Shown: positions 17,942 through 30,837, counted from the stretch's first letter. The stretch is 64,000 nucleotides of DNA from Prochlorococcus sp. AG-409-G20 (GCA_003215775.1 QCJW01000002.1:1-64000), one strand, 5' to 3'. The notes: generated by a model from the sequence alone, not told the origin. Made by a program: numbers and translations.

Positions 17942-20305
17942 TTAACCTCTTGCTCCGCCAGAGAATGTGACTAGTTGTCCATCTCGTGTATTTCCACTGG
18001 ATCCTGTGATTAGGAAATCAGGTTTTGCGAGCTCTTCATTTCTCTTAGATTGATTAGAAGGCATGGCATTCATTAAGCCTAATCTTGACGGATTTCTTCT
18101 GCGAGCAGAAACACCTTCAGTTCCTGTCACCTGATCACCGCGAGCCCAATCGTCCCCAGTAATATTTAAGCCAGCAGATTGTCCTTCTCCTGTAACTCTT
18201 GAAACAGGTCGAGACTGTGAATCATCTTGACTAAAATCTTCTTTGATTTCTGTAGACTTAAACTGACGTTGCTTAGAATCAAATCGGAACTGTTCAGTTC
18301 CTGTGACCTTATTAGTGGCCATGTCGAAGGGACCAGTGATATTTGATCCATTTTCATAGCTAGTCCCTGTTACACCTGAAAGGACTTGTCGCTCTACCTG
18401 AGCTTCTTTTGCTGGAGACTGAACAGAAAATTGTTTTCCATACTTATTTGGTGAAGAATTCTGATCTTCAGAACTTCCTGCAACAGGACTTGAGGGACAA
18501 GCCTGTTGAAATTGATCACGCCCAACATAAGGAGTACCAGTTAAAGGTTCACAGGCACCTTTATTGGCTCCTGTCATCACTCCACCAATACCAGGCTGCT
18601 GACCAGTCATATGTGCACCAGGAGTGCCAAAGGGTCTTGGAGTTCGATGATGAATTTCTTGTACAGAGTCTTGATTACACAACTGTGAAACCTGCTCAAT
18701 TCCAGCATATGGAGTTCCGGTAATTGCCTTACAAGTTCCTGGTTCATCACCAGTTACAAGGTTTGATCGCCCAGTAAGTGTTCCACTTACTGATTGAGAC
18801 TTATTAGTAAGACTTAATCCTACTTTTGCCGCTTCAGGTTGAGGATTTCCGCCGCAAAATGATTGATATTGCTGAGGTCCAACATATTCGTCACCAGTCA
18901 CAGTCTTGCAACTACCTGGCTCATTACCTGTAACTGATTGAGAACGAGCAACATTTGTCCCTGTAACACCTGCACCCCTAAGAGTATTAAATGAGCCAAC
19001 TTTTTCTGCTGGTCTACCTTCAGGTAGTGGTTCTGAACCAAGATATTGGTCACCTGTAAGTCCTTTACTAGAACCAGCCTCATCACCTGTGACATTAGCT
19101 GAGCGGCCAACCATAACTCCACTAACTTTCCTGCCCTCAAGGGTGAGACTTTGTCCTACTTTGCGAGGAGAAGGCTGGACTCCACCACAATAAGAATTGG
19201 ATTGATTCGCTGAAATATACTCAGTACCTGTCAAATTCTTACAAGTCCCAGGTTCGTCTCCAGTGACCTTTTCAGAACGACCTACTTCATTTCCAGTTAC
19301 TCTATTTCCATGAGTTGTATTGGTAATAGAAACCTTTGAAGGTTGGCTAGGAGTAGGTGAAGATTGGCAAAAAGCATCAAAAACTTCAGAACCTAGATAT
19401 TGAGTACCAGTAATTGATCGGCATGTGCTTGCCTCATTACCTGTCGTTCTAGGAGATCTATTCGCTTGAGTACCAGTAACTGTTTGTCCAGAACTGGTTT
19501 CACTTATTCCAACCTTCCAATGAGCATCAGCAGCTGAGTTCTGTTTGGATCCATTTCTATTAGGACCGCAAGGACGAGTAGTACCACTGCGTTTATTGCC
19601 GGTAGAACCACTTTTGCTTCTTAGTTCACGGACTCTTTGGGCTAATTCTCGACTTGTCAAATCAGGATCACCTTGTCGGGCAACTGATGCTGCAGAGGTA
19701 GGTTGTTTACCGGCTGTTTTACCGTGTTTAGATTGCGCTTCACGCCTCGCCAGAACAAGTGCTCGGCTGGTATTTTGAATTGCACGTCGTTTTGTTGACT
19801 TTCTACGTCCTGAGTTTTTAGAAACTAAGTTTGCAGAGATATCAGTTTTATTTGTTGATTCTGATGTACTGGATGAGATGCCATCTCTAACTTCGCATTC
19901 ATCACAGCAGTATTTAATAGCAGTGGATGTTGCTACTTTTTCTGATGAGGAATTTCTATGTACATCTACTCTTGTTCTGTCTGTACTTGTTTCAGCAGAC
20001 TTACCTCTTCTTGATAAAGCTTCTCTACGTGCCAAAACCAACTCACGACTTGGTTGACTAACTTTCTTAATCGTGCGATCTGACTTGAGAGTAGACGATG
20101 AGGATATGGAACTTGAGTAATTAATTACTGAGGAAGATTGTTCTTGAGTTGATATTTGAGCAGGATCAGTTCTTGTCGCACGTGCATCTGCAGCCGAGCG
20201 AACCCTATTTGGAGATGAAGTCTCCAACAAGGCAGCTTTTTTACCTCCTTGACTGAGAGCCTTACGGCGCTCAAGTACTAACTGTCGACTGGATTGTGTT
20301 GACAT
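17942..20305 (-). CDS. csoS2: Carboxysome assembly scaffold CsoS2
   Basis: A 787-residue intrinsically disordered scaffold that links RuBisCO to the shell. Four N-repeats of the RuBisCO-binding type lie at about residues 6-24, 86-104, 180-198 and 218-236 (pattern SRxLVLxRRxAxSxxGKxA; the fourth is divergent). Six middle repeats with VTG(T/D/N) motifs begin near 265, 324, 382, 435, 494 and 556. The C-terminal region holds further TG motifs and ends ITGSSGNTRDGQLVTFSGGARG-like. Five middle repeats have a Cys pair and the third has none. A CCDEC cluster lies at residues 133-137. It follows rbcS after a stem-loop. Confidence 0.95.
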   Translation of the reverse strand: MSTQSSRQLVLERRKALSQGGKKAALLETSSPNRVRSAADARATRTDPAQISTQEQSSSVINYSSSISSSSTLKSDRTIKKVSQPSRELVLARREALSRRGKSAETSTDRTRVDVHRNSSSEKVATSTAIKYCCDECEVRDGISSSTSESTNKTDISANLVSKNSGRRKSTKRRAIQNTSRALVLARREAQSKHGKTAGKQPTSAASVARQGDPDLTSRELAQRVRELRSKSGSTGNKRSGTTRPCGPNRNGSKQNSAADAHWKVGISETSSGQTVTGTQANRSPRTTGNEASTCRSITGTQYLGSEVFDAFCQSSPTPSQPSKVSITNTTHGNRVTGNEVGRSEKVTGDEPGTCKNLTGTEYISANQSNSYCGGVQPSPRKVGQSLTLEGRKVSGVMVGRSANVTGDEAGSSKGLTGDQYLGSEPLPEGRPAEKVGSFNTLRGAGVTGTNVARSQSVTGNEPGSCKTVTGDEYVGPQQYQSFCGGNPQPEAAKVGLSLTNKSQSVSGTLTGRSNLVTGDEPGTCKAITGTPYAGIEQVSQLCNQDSVQEIHHRTPRPFGTPGAHMTGQQPGIGGVMTGANKGACEPLTGTPYVGRDQFQQACPSSPVAGSSEDQNSSPNKYGKQFSVQSPAKEAQVERQVLSGVTGTSYENGSNITGPFDMATNKVTGTEQFRFDSKQRQFKSTEIKEDFSQDDSQSRPVSRVTGEGQSAGLNITGDDWARGDQVTGTEGVSARRRNPSRLGLMNAMPSNQSKRNEELAKPDFLITGSSGNTRDGQLVTFSGGARG

Positions 20306-20362
20306 GTCCGCCCTATAGAAACGTTGTTAAATAAGAAGAAATAAATCCTCTCGAAGGAAACT

Positions 20363-20392
20363 TAATAGCCTCAAAATGACTTGAGGCTATTA
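20363..20392 (-). promoter_or_regulatory. Perfect 12-bp stem-loop between rbcS and csoS2
   Basis: TAATAGCCTCAA (20363-20374) pairs perfectly with TTGAGGCTATTA (20381-20392) around a 6-nt loop, starting 12 nt after the rbcS stop on the transcribed minus strand. No clean T-run follows, so complete termination is unlikely. It may be a partial terminator or an RNA-processing and stabilising element that sets the rbcS : csoS2 ratio. That role is inference. Confidence 0.8.
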
Positions 20393-20403
20393 GTTTTAGT
20401 TAA

Positions 20404-20745
20404 TTAGCGACCTTCGAATACAACAAACGCAGTACCCTGACTTTGGGTATAAGCGTCATAACCAACCATACGAACATGGTGGTCAGGATATGCACGATGG
20501 CAAGCCTCTAACTCATTGACAACTACGTTCAAGTCCTTCTCTCCAAAGAAAGGCAACTTCCAGTAAGACCAGTAGGTCTGCATGGAGCCACTTGGATGAA
20601 CATGTTCAATGACAGGGCTCCATCCCTGAGCAATGATGTAGGCAATTTGATCGTAAATTTCGTCCTGGGTCATCGGCGGTAAGAAGCCGAAGGTTTCCAG
20701 GGTAGCGACTGTTTGATAGTCACCAACTGTGCTCTGGAAAGGCAT
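20404..20745 (-). CDS. rbcS: RuBisCO small subunit, Form IA
   Basis: A 113-residue small subunit that caps the L8S8 enzyme. Visible are the N-terminal ETFGFLPPMTQDEIYDQI, the conserved YWSYWKLPFFGEKD (the usual YWxMWKLP region) and EACHRAYPDHHVRMVGYD. It lacks the longer beta-A/beta-B insertion of plant subunits, as expected for the carboxysomal Form IA type. The gene lies 99 nt after rbcL, with a GC-rich stem-loop in the gap. Confidence 0.97.
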   Translation of the reverse strand: MPFQSTVGDYQTVATLETFGFLPPMTQDEIYDQIAYIIAQGWSPVIEHVHPSGSMQTYWSYWKLPFFGEKDLNVVVNELEACHRAYPDHHVRMVGYDAYTQSQGTAFVVFEGR

Positions 20746-20817
20746 GGTGAACCTGGGATTGTGAATGTAATAAATAGCCGGTTAATTTCCGACAATTGAA
20801 ATTAATGAAGTAAAGAT

Positions 20818-20837
20818 GAGGAGGCGTAAGCCCCCTC
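20818..20837 (-). promoter_or_regulatory. GC-rich stem-loop between rbcL and rbcS
   Basis: On the minus (transcribed) strand, GAGGGGGC pairs with GCCTCCTC over 8 bp with one G-U wobble, closing the 4-nt loop TTAC. It begins 7 nt after the rbcL stop. The wobble pairs only in the leftward transcript, consistent with selection on that RNA. The next bases are T-rich but interrupted. Probably a 3'-end stabiliser or attenuator within the operon. Confidence 0.75.
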
Positions 20838-20844
20838 GACTTAA

Positions 20845-22260
20845 CTACTGCTGAACGTCGAGCTTGTCGACTGTATCGAATTCGAACTTAATTTCCTTCC
20901 AAGTCTCAAGCGCTATTGCAAGCTCAGGACTGTGCTTAGCCGCTTCCATAAGAATGTCGCGACTTTCCTTCTCAATCTCACGGCCAGCATTACGTGCTTT
21001 GACACATGCTTCAAGCGCTACACGATTAGCAGCTGCTCCAGCAGCAGATCCCCATGGGTGTCCATGAGTACCACCACCAAACTGTAGGCAAGAGTCGTCA
21101 CCGAAAATTGCAAGTAAAGCTGGCATATGCCAAACGTGAATACCACCAGAGGCAACAGCAAATACACCAGGCATTGATCCCCAATCCTGATCAAAGAAAT
21201 TGCCACGTGTACGGTCTTCAGGGACGAAAGACTCACGAAGGTTGTCGATATAACCAAGAGTGGTCTGACGATCACCTTCTAATTTTCCGACAACGGTTCC
21301 TGTATGTAACTGGTCACCTCCAGACAGACGTAAACACTTTGCAAGAACGCGGAAGTGAATACCATGCTTGGGATGTCTATCAATTACAGCGTGCATTGCA
21401 CGGTGAATATGAAGGAGCATTCCATTCTTACGGCACCAGTTAGCTAAACCTGTATTTGCGGTAAAGCCACCAGTGATGTAGTCATGCATGATGATTGGCA
21501 TATCGAGTTCTTTTGCAAACTCGGCACGCTCATACATCTCCTCAGGTGTCGTAGCCGTACAGTTAAGGTAATGACCTTTTACTTCACCAGTTTCCTGCTG
21601 AGCAAGTTTTACCGCTTCTGCAACGAACTCAAAACGCTCTCTCCATCTCTGGAAAGGCTGAGAATTAATGTTCTCGTCGTCTTTTGTAAGGTCTAGACCA
21701 CCACGAAGGCACTCATAAACAACTCGGCCATAGTTTTTACCAGAAAGACCTAGCTTTGGCTTAATGGTGCAACCAAGTAAAGGGCGACCGTACTTATTCA
21801 AGCGGTCACGCTCAACAACAATTCCACTAGGAGGACCACCACAGGTCTTTATGAAGGCCATTGGGAATCGAATATCCTCAAGGCGAAGATGCCTCAATGC
21901 CTTAAATCCAAAGACGTTACCTACTAAAGATGTAAGAACATTAGTAATAGATCCTTCTTCAAAGAGGTCTAATGGATATGCAATAAATGCATAGAAAGAC
22001 TCTTTGTCTCCTGGTACATCTTCAATGCGATAACAACGACCTTTGTAAAACTCAAGATCGGTTAATAACTCAGACCAAACAGTGGACCAAGTACCTGTTG
22101 AAGATTCCGCAGCAACTGCAGCAGCAACTTCCTCTCTAGGAACTCCTTCCTGACCAGTGCATTTGAAGCAAGCTAAAAGGTCAGTGTCAAGGGGTACATA
22201 ATCGGGAGTCCAGTAGGTGTCTCTGTACTCCTTAACCCCAGCATCATACTTCTTACTCAT
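20845..22260 (-). CDS. rbcL: RuBisCO large subunit, Form IA
   Basis: A 471-residue catalytic subunit that carboxylates ribulose-1,5-bisphosphate inside the carboxysome. Active-site motifs are [14 protein letters not shown] (catalytic Lys), [17 protein letters not shown] (carbamylated Lys and Mg2+ ligands), HIHRAMHAV (His) and [12 protein letters not shown]. The N-terminus [17 protein letters not shown] is typical of the proteobacterial-like Form IA of alpha-cyanobacteria. The ATG at 22260 follows an AAAGGAG ribosome site. The gene lies between csoS1 and rbcS, each gap carrying a stem-loop. Confidence 0.99.
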   Translation of the reverse strand: MSKKYDAGVKEYRDTYWTPDYVPLDTDLLACFKCTGQEGVPREEVAAAVAAESSTGTWSTVWSELLTDLEFYKGRCYRIEDVPGDKESFYAFIAYPLDLFEEGSITNVLTSLVGNVFGFKALRHLRLEDIRFPMAFIKTCGGPPSGIVVERDRLNKYGRPLLGCTIKPKLGLSGKNYGRVVYECLRGGLDLTKDDENINSQPFQRWRERFEFVAEAVKLAQQETGEVKGHYLNCTATTPEEMYERAEFAKELDMPIIMHDYITGGFTANTGLANWCRKNGMLLHIHRAMHAVIDRHPKHGIHFRVLAKCLRLSGGDQLHTGTVVGKLEGDRQTTLGYIDNLRESFVPEDRTRGNFFDQDWGSMPGVFAVASGGIHVWHMPALLAIFGDDSCLQFGGGTHGHPWGSAAGAAANRVALEACVKARNAGREIEKESRDILMEAAKHSPELAIALETWKEIKFEFDTVDKLDVQQ

Positions 22261-22299
22261 TAGTTAACTCCTTTAAGTCGGTATAGGGATTGAAATTGC

Positions 22300-22320
22300 A
22301 GAAGTTCACGAAGAACTTCT
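22300..22320 (-). promoter_or_regulatory. 8-bp stem-loop between csoS1 and rbcL
   Basis: AGAAGTTC (22300-22307) pairs perfectly with GAACTTCT (22313-22320) around a 5-nt loop. It starts 9 nt after the csoS1 stop on the transcribed minus strand. It is weaker than the two hairpins downstream. The position just after a stop codon matches the pattern seen after rbcL and rbcS. Confidence 0.65.
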
Positions 22321-22329
22321 CAGCAAAAC

Positions 22330-22641
22330 TCAGTCCTTCTGACCAAGGAAGTTGCCGTTACCTAAAGCTGGCTCAACTTCGCGATGAGGACGAGCAATGA
22401 TGTGTGCTGCGACAAGACCATCGCCTACTCGCTCACATGCATCAGCTCCTGCACGTACAGCTGCATTAACAGCACCAGTTTCACCACGTACTAAAACTGT
22501 TACGTAGCCACCGCCGACGAACTCACGACCTATAAGGCGCACTTCTGCTGCCTTTGTCATTGCGTCAGCTGCTTCAATTGCTGGAACAAGGCCGCGTGTC
22601 TCGATCATGCCGAGAGCGATGCCCATAGTTTCGTTAGCCAT
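22330..22641 (-). CDS. csoS1: Major carboxysome shell protein CsoS1
   Basis: A 103-residue BMC-H protein whose hexamers tile the shell facets. The single Pf00936 domain shows GIALGMIETRGLVPAIEAADAM-like helix-strand units, the pore region EFVGGGYVTV and the C-terminal AAHIIARPHREVEPAL. The ATG at 22641 (MANETMG) is chosen; the frame upstream to 22692 adds seventeen residues unlike the family. It is the first gene of the leftward operon. The csoS1E BMC domain differs at only about seven positions in this region. Confidence 0.96.
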   Translation of the reverse strand: MANETMGIALGMIETRGLVPAIEAADAMTKAAEVRLIGREFVGGGYVTVLVRGETGAVNAAVRAGADACERVGDGLVAAHIIARPHREVEPALGNGNFLGQKD

Positions 22642-22991
22642 TGCCTGCCTAAGTAAAGGGTTGGAATGTTCGCTATGGACAATGCCCTGCAAAGAACTAT
22701 CTCGTCAAGGGAAATTCGGGGAAATATCCATCACCGTCCTTACTGCTCCTTATAAGGAAAACTTATCATCCTGTCCCTGACTGTTTTAGAGAGCTGTTGT
22801 TTTCCCGGTTAGCACCTCAGGACAATCGCTTGCAATTAACAAATATTACTAAGTATTTTTACTTCGTGAGGTAGGTCCTTAGGCATTGCTTAAGGGTGGA
22901 ATGTTCAACCCATCCTGCCTCAAAAACTTCAGTCCCATATAAATAATTTGTATTTTAAAAGCCAAAATAAACCAACCTTTCATCTAACTAA
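22642..22991 (-). promoter_or_regulatory. Upstream region of the carboxysome operon with TCCTTATAAGGA palindrome
   Basis: This is 350 bp of non-coding DNA between the divergent csoS1 and rdgB genes. A perfect 12-bp palindrome, TCCTTATAAGGA, lies at 22747-22758, about 106 nt upstream of the csoS1 ATG. It contains TTATAA, which could be a -10 element or an operator. A second dyad-like A/T-rich stretch lies near 22842-22860. No ORF is supported here. The regulator, if any, is unknown; a CbbR-type protein is conceivable but not shown. Confidence 0.45.
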
Positions 22992-23576
22992 GTGACAAAG
23001 ACACTTCTTACTATTGCTAGTGGTAACCCCAAAAAGGTAGCTGAAATAGAAACCATGCTGGGCCCTCTTCCATTAGAAGTAAAGCGTCAACCGAGTTACC
23101 TAGATGTCGAGGAGACAGGTGCAACTTATCTAGAGAATGCTCTTTTAAAAGCTCAAGCAGCAGCAAAAATCACGAAAAGCTGGTGTCTTGCCGACGACTC
23201 AGGACTAGAAGTAGATGCTTTAAACGGAGCCCCAGGGATATTTTCAGCAAGATTTGCACCAACTAATAAAGAAAAAATCCAAAAGATCCTTCTGACTATG
23301 GACAACAATCCATATCGAAGCGCCAGATTCATCAGTGTAATGGCTTTATGCGATCCAGAAGGGAATTTAGTCAACAAGGCAGAAGGTATTTGCTGGGGAG
23401 AACTATTAAAGTCTCCTGCTTACGAAGGAGGTGAATTCGAATCAATCTTTTGGGTCAGAGAAACGAAATGCACGTATGGAGAATTAAATGATGAACAATT
23501 ATCAAAGCATGGCAGTAGAGGAAAAGCAGCAAGAGCTCTCGCCCCTCATTTACGAATAAAGCTAGGGCTAAATTAA
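22992..23576 (+). CDS. rdgB: Non-canonical purine NTP pyrophosphatase (RdgB/HAM1)
   Basis: A 194-residue house-cleaning enzyme that hydrolyses dITP/XTP to monophosphates, keeping them out of DNA and RNA. Motifs are LLTIASGNPKKVAEIE (substrate loop, usual SGNxxKxxE), LADDSGLEVDALNGAPGIFSARF (metal-binding DDSGL) and the C-terminal SKHGSRGKAARAL (SHRxxA-like). The start is a GTG at 22992. It is conserved next to csoS1 in marine cyanobacteria and converges on csoS1D, 6 nt away. No carboxysome role is apparent. Confidence 0.94.
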   Translation: MTKTLLTIASGNPKKVAEIETMLGPLPLEVKRQPSYLDVEETGATYLENALLKAQAAAKITKSWCLADDSGLEVDALNGAPGIFSARFAPTNKEKIQKILLTMDNNPYRSARFISVMALCDPEGNLVNKAEGICWGELLKSPAYEGGEFESIFWVRETKCTYGELNDEQLSKHGSRGKAARALAPHLRIKLGLN

Positions 23577-23582
23577 TAAACT

Positions 23583-24353
23583 TTAACGGTTAATATTATC
23601 AATTGCTCTCATTGCAGCAGCAGCTGCTTCTTCTACATCTCCTTCTTTACCAGCGAGCGTTAGCCTGCCAAATGCACCAACACCTTTCACATCAACGACA
23701 GTAATATTTGAGGCCTTTTCTGCCTCATTAGCAGCTATCAATACATAACCTGCAGGTTCGGTTTCTAAAATAAACATACTCATACCCGACTCAATCATTG
23801 AACCTCTTCGATTTTGGCGGTTAATCAAAACAGCATGATCAGGAGTTATTGCCCTAATTACCTCCGTCCAACTCACTTCACAAGGACTACGTCTACTTAT
23901 ATCGCTACCGATAGCTTCAAGAACAACATCTCCAGAGTGCAAAACTGTGCTCTGATCACGATGATACAAAGCAAGCGAACCAAATGCCCGTTCAACAACC
24001 ATTTGGCCTAAACGAACATTACTTGCCTTAAGTGCAATATCAGTTACCCGATGAACTGCCATCCCTGGGGAGACTTCCATCCAAAGGCAAGCATCACCAG
24101 GTATAGGTAAAAAGCCTTGGCTAACTGTGCCCATATAGGCAGCCAGTTGAGGCTGCAAAGAATCTAAGAAGATGTAAGTCCTAAGCTCTATTTGCTGAAC
24201 ATGACTAGCCTGTCGAGCTACACGAGCATTTTCCGAATCAGTTGTTATTACGCAGCTTGCACCGGAAGCCTGAGGATGAACCTCAGTCCCAGTAACAAGC
24301 GAACTCCCTCCAAGTCGCCGCTCACGATTTTCTAAGCCAGCGAATCCGGTCAT
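23583..24353 (-). CDS. csoS1D: Tandem-domain shell protein CsoS1D (BMC-T)
   Basis: A 256-residue trimer-forming shell protein with two fused BMC domains after a ~50-residue N-terminal tail. Domain 1 (about 55-150) includes [20 protein letters not shown] and [16 protein letters not shown]. Domain 2 (about 155-256) includes [25 protein letters not shown] and [14 protein letters not shown]. Such pseudo-hexamers stack and have a large gated pore for metabolites such as RuBP. It lies upstream of the main operon in the same orientation, separated from it by the oppositely oriented rdgB, and so probably has its own promoter. Confidence 0.93.
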   Translation of the reverse strand: MTGFAGLENRERRLGGSSLVTGTEVHPQASGASCVITTDSENARVARQASHVQQIELRTYIFLDSLQPQLAAYMGTVSQGFLPIPGDACLWMEVSPGMAVHRVTDIALKASNVRLGQMVVERAFGSLALYHRDQSTVLHSGDVVLEAIGSDISRRSPCEVSWTEVIRAITPDHAVLINRQNRRGSMIESGMSMFILETEPAGYVLIAANEAEKASNITVVDVKGVGAFGRLTLAGKEGDVEEAAAAAMRAIDNINR

Positions 24354-24438
24354 GTGGCGGATAATACCGGAAAGGCTGACGATTTAGATAATTCATGAAA
24401 CTTGCAACCTTGATGAGAGCCGATAACTTCAGACAAAT

Positions 24439-24825
24439 ATGCGAAGTAAAAGAATGTCCTCTTCAGCAAAAACCACTAATGAAGCAACAAATCTACCAAC
24501 GGAATTAAAAGCAGAACAGGCTCTTGGATTAATAGGTATGGGGCTAATGCAAAAGATGGGCCAAGAAGATCTTTCAGCTTGGAACTGGACATTAGAAAGC
24601 AGTGAGTCCAAGACAAATCTTCTTAATCTCAAGCAAAGGTTAGAACTCATTTCTCTTGCACTAGAAACAGGAGCGCCTTTAAGTACTACCGAGATCACTC
24701 AACTTCTAGGAGCTAAACCAGGATCCTCAAAGACTCAAAGAGGTGGGTTATTGGCAGAAAGAATAAGCAGAAACGTGTGGAAGCTAAGCAAGGCTGAAAA
24801 AGGAAATTCTTATTGGCGAAATTAA
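24439..24825 (+). CDS. Conserved hypothetical protein of the cso-chl region
   Basis: A 128-residue soluble protein that I do not recognise as any named domain. It has a polar N-terminal ~25 residues, then helices (AEQALGLIGMGLMQKMG; LKQRLELISLALETGAPLSTTEITQLLGAKPG) and a short basic tail (GLLAERISRNVWKLSKAEKG). The segment ending STTEITQLLGAKPGSSKTQRGG reads like a winged-helix or HTH unit. It is divergent from csoS1D and upstream of chlN. An in-frame ATG at 24454 is an alternative start. Confidence 0.6.
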   Translation: MRSKRMSSSAKTTNEATNLPTELKAEQALGLIGMGLMQKMGQEDLSAWNWTLESSESKTNLLNLKQRLELISLALETGAPLSTTEITQLLGAKPGSSKTQRGGLLAERISRNVWKLSKAEKGNSYWRN

Positions 24826-26441
<1,616 letters not shown>

Positions 26442-26445
26442 TCAA

Positions 26446-28029
26446 ATGGAATTAACACTCTGGACTTACGAAGGCCCTCCTCATGTTGGAGCAATGAGAA
26501 TCGCTTCTTCAATGGAAGAAGTTCATTATGTTTTGCATGCTCCTCAAGGAGATACATATGCAGACTTACTTTTTACAATGATTGAACGAAGAAAAAAAAG
26601 GCCTCCTGTTACATACACAACATTTCAAGCCAGAGATTTAGGAGGTGACACAGCTGAATTAGTCAAGAGAAACATCCGTGAAGCTTTCGATCGTTTTCAA
26701 CCAAAGGCTTTATTGGTTGGAGAAAGTTGCACAGCAGAACTTATTCAGGATCAACCTGGCTCTCTTGCGACAACAATGGGTCTTGATGTTCCAATTATTA
26801 ATCTCGAACTGCCTGCATATAGCAAAAAAGAAAATTGGGGAGCCTCTGAAACCTTTTATCAGTTAGTCAGAGGTCTTCTTATAAACCAATCTAAGGAAAA
26901 CATTCAACACGATCCTTCTAGCTGGCAAAAAGAAGGAAGAAAGCCAAGAGTTAATTTACTAGGCCCCTCTTTATTAGGTTTTAGATGTAGAGATGATATT
27001 ATTGAAATCAAGAAAATTCTTAATGAATATGAAATTGAAATCAATTTAATAGCACCCCTTGATGCTACTCCGTCTGATTTATTAAAAATACCAAAAGCAG
27101 ATCTAAATATCTGCCTTTATCCTGAAATTGCAGAGACCACATGTAGTTGGATTGAAAGGAACTTTGGAATACCTTTCACAAAGACTGTTCCTATTGGAAT
27201 AGGAGCAACTAAAGATTTCTTAGACGAAGTCCATCACTTACTTGAGAAAGAGAACAAAAACCAAATAAAAATCAATTCAAGACTGCCTTGGTATTCTCAA
27301 TCAGTAGATTCGAATTATCTAACTGGAAAGCGCGTATTTATTTTTGGAGACGGAACTCATGCTATTGCAGCAGCACGAATCGCAAAAGAAGAACTTGGAT
27401 TTGAAGTAGTAGGTATAGGCACTTTTAGTCGTGAAATGGCTAGAAAAGTTCGCTCTGTAGCTAAGGAACTTGGGCTAGAAGCATTAATTACAAATGATTA
27501 CCTTGAAGTAGAAAAAGCCATCAAGGAAAGCTCACCAGAACTTGTACTAGGCACTCAAATGGAAAGACATAGCGCCAAGCGTTTAGGAATTCCATGCGCA
27601 GTAATAAGTACACCGATTCATGTTCAAGATGTACCTGCTCGATACAGCCCTCAGATGGGCTGGGAAGGTGCAAATGTCATATTTGACACGTGGGTCCATC
27701 CTCTAATGATGGGGTTAGAAGAGCACCTAATAGGAATGTTTCGTCATGATTTTGAATTTACAGATGGGCACCAAAGCCATCTAGGGCATCTCAGCCGTAA
27801 TGAGGAGAAAAATTCCGAAAATACGGATAATCACCTTCAGACTTCTTCCCAAGAGAACCAAGAATTACTCATTTGGACTCAAGAAGGCAAAGCAGAGCTT
27901 GCAAAGATTCCATATTTTGTCCGAGAAAAAGTACGTAAAAATACTGAAAAATATGCCAGACAAGCTGGTTGTAGGCAAATAGATAGCGAAACTCTATATG
28001 ATGCAAAAGTGCACTACAAAGACAAATAA
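26446..28029 (+). CDS. chlB: Dark-operative protochlorophyllide reductase subunit B
   Basis: The second catalytic subunit of the light-independent reductase, 527 residues. The N-terminus [20 protein letters not shown] is highly typical and includes the Asp-independent cluster site and [13 protein letters not shown] (Cys). The central nitrogenase-component-1 fold contains [21 protein letters not shown]. The C-terminal ~60 residues ([23 protein letters not shown]) match the conserved protochlorophyllide-reductase C domain. A variable linker rich in Asn/Glu lies at about 450-475. Confidence 0.98.
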   Translation: MELTLWTYEGPPHVGAMRIASSMEEVHYVLHAPQGDTYADLLFTMIERRKKRPPVTYTTFQARDLGGDTAELVKRNIREAFDRFQPKALLVGESCTAELIQDQPGSLATTMGLDVPIINLELPAYSKKENWGASETFYQLVRGLLINQSKENIQHDPSSWQKEGRKPRVNLLGPSLLGFRCRDDIIEIKKILNEYEIEINLIAPLDATPSDLLKIPKADLNICLYPEIAETTCSWIERNFGIPFTKTVPIGIGATKDFLDEVHHLLEKENKNQIKINSRLPWYSQSVDSNYLTGKRVFIFGDGTHAIAAARIAKEELGFEVVGIGTFSREMARKVRSVAKELGLEALITNDYLEVEKAIKESSPELVLGTQMERHSAKRLGIPCAVISTPIHVQDVPARYSPQMGWEGANVIFDTWVHPLMMGLEEHLIGMFRHDFEFTDGHQSHLGHLSRNEEKNSENTDNHLQTSSQENQELLIWTQEGKAELAKIPYFVREKVRKNTEKYARQAGCRQIDSETLYDAKVHYKDK

Positions 28030-28223
28030 TTCAACAACGCAAGTCCCTAGCCAAAATAAAGATTTTAGACCTTAAGTATTTTCACCTATTTATAGTCAGA
28101 ATTGAGTAATATGTCTGTGTTTATAAGGAAAAGATAAAACTCTTGTGTCGAAACTCTCAAACATTAACCAACATCATTTAAGCCTGCTTGAATGAAAACA
28201 GTCCAACATCAATTTATAGATAA

Positions 28224-29114
<891 letters not shown>

Positions 29115-29131
29115 TTAAACTAAAATTATAC

Positions 29132-30214
<1,083 letters not shown>

Positions 30215-30251
30215 TTATATGCAACACAAAATACAGTTAATTAATTTAAAA

Positions 30252-30665
30252 CTATCGCCACATAATCCTTATGCGATTGGGGGCTATCCAATGATCTTGC
30301 TTATCAATAAATCTATTACCACCTCCAATGGTGAACAATTCATCAAAATCCTCCTGAAGAGACTTAAGTCTAGAAGCTTCAACAGACAGAACCGAAGAGA
30401 TTTCGGAATGTCTTTCCATACGTTGATGAGAAGCTATTCCTAGCTTGAAAATACTTACGACTGAAATTGCAAGCAAGCCAATCTTCATTCCAAGGGCTAT
30501 AAGGCTATAAATGAAATCTCTATGTTGCTCCTGCATCTGAAGGCTTGAAGCCAAAGTAGCTGCATTAACCCTTCTGCTAGAAGGAAAAGATTTACTAAAC
30601 CTCTTACTAAATGCTCTAGAGGATCGTGAATTTGAGGACCTAGATTTAGTTTGGGGAAGCGGCAA
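30252..30665 (-). CDS. Conserved single-span membrane protein of unknown function
   Basis: A 137-residue protein with a basic Ser/Arg-rich N-terminus (about residues 1-35), one membrane helix (about 52-72, YSLIALGMKIGLLAISVVSIF-like) and a coiled-coil segment after it (RHSEISSVLSVEASRLKSLQEDFDEL). The start is a TTG at 30665, since no ATG is available upstream. It lies between por and psaM on the same strand, which may hint at a thylakoid location, but the function is unknown. Confidence 0.6.
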   Translation of the reverse strand: MPLPQTKSRSSNSRSSRAFSKRFSKSFPSSRRVNAATLASSLQMQEQHRDFIYSLIALGMKIGLLAISVVSIFKLGIASHQRMERHSEISSVLSVEASRLKSLQEDFDELFTIGGGNRFIDKQDHWIAPNRIRIMWR

Positions 30666-30732
30666 GAGAAATAAATCACTTAACCGCTTTTATCGCAGAG
30701 ATTCTTGATTGCCAAGCCCCTACTTCAAATAT

Positions 30733-30837
30733 TCAATTTCTCTGAAGACTAACTCCAAGTCTTAAGGCAAGAATTCCTGCATGAACCAAACAAACTAAGC
30801 AAAGACCCGCAAGATCAATAGTAGGAGTGAGATCCAT
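30733..30837 (-). CDS. psaM: Photosystem I reaction-centre subunit XII (PsaM)
   Basis: A 34-residue single-helix protein, too short for usual ORF cut-offs. The translation begins MDLTPTIDLAGL and continues through a hydrophobic helix to HAGILALRLGVSLQRN. The C-terminal LALRLG(V/I)SL pattern is characteristic of PsaM in Prochlorococcus, where it helps stabilise the photosystem I trimer region. It lies upstream of por and the 137-residue membrane protein gene in the same orientation. This neighbourhood with chlorophyll genes is known elsewhere. Confidence 0.8.
   Translation of the reverse strand: MDLTPTIDLAGLCLVCLVHAGILALRLGVSLQRN

Noticed and set aside
17942-20305. Tandem DNA repeats in csoS2 as a repeat array or CRISPR
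   Set aside because: The periodic sequence is coding and reflects the VTG-type protein repeats of CsoS2, with diverged codons. There is no repeat-spacer pattern.
21054-21443. 129-codon + strand frame inside rbcL
   Set aside because: Antisense to rbcL; rich in His and Gln, as expected from mirrored codons, with no family features.
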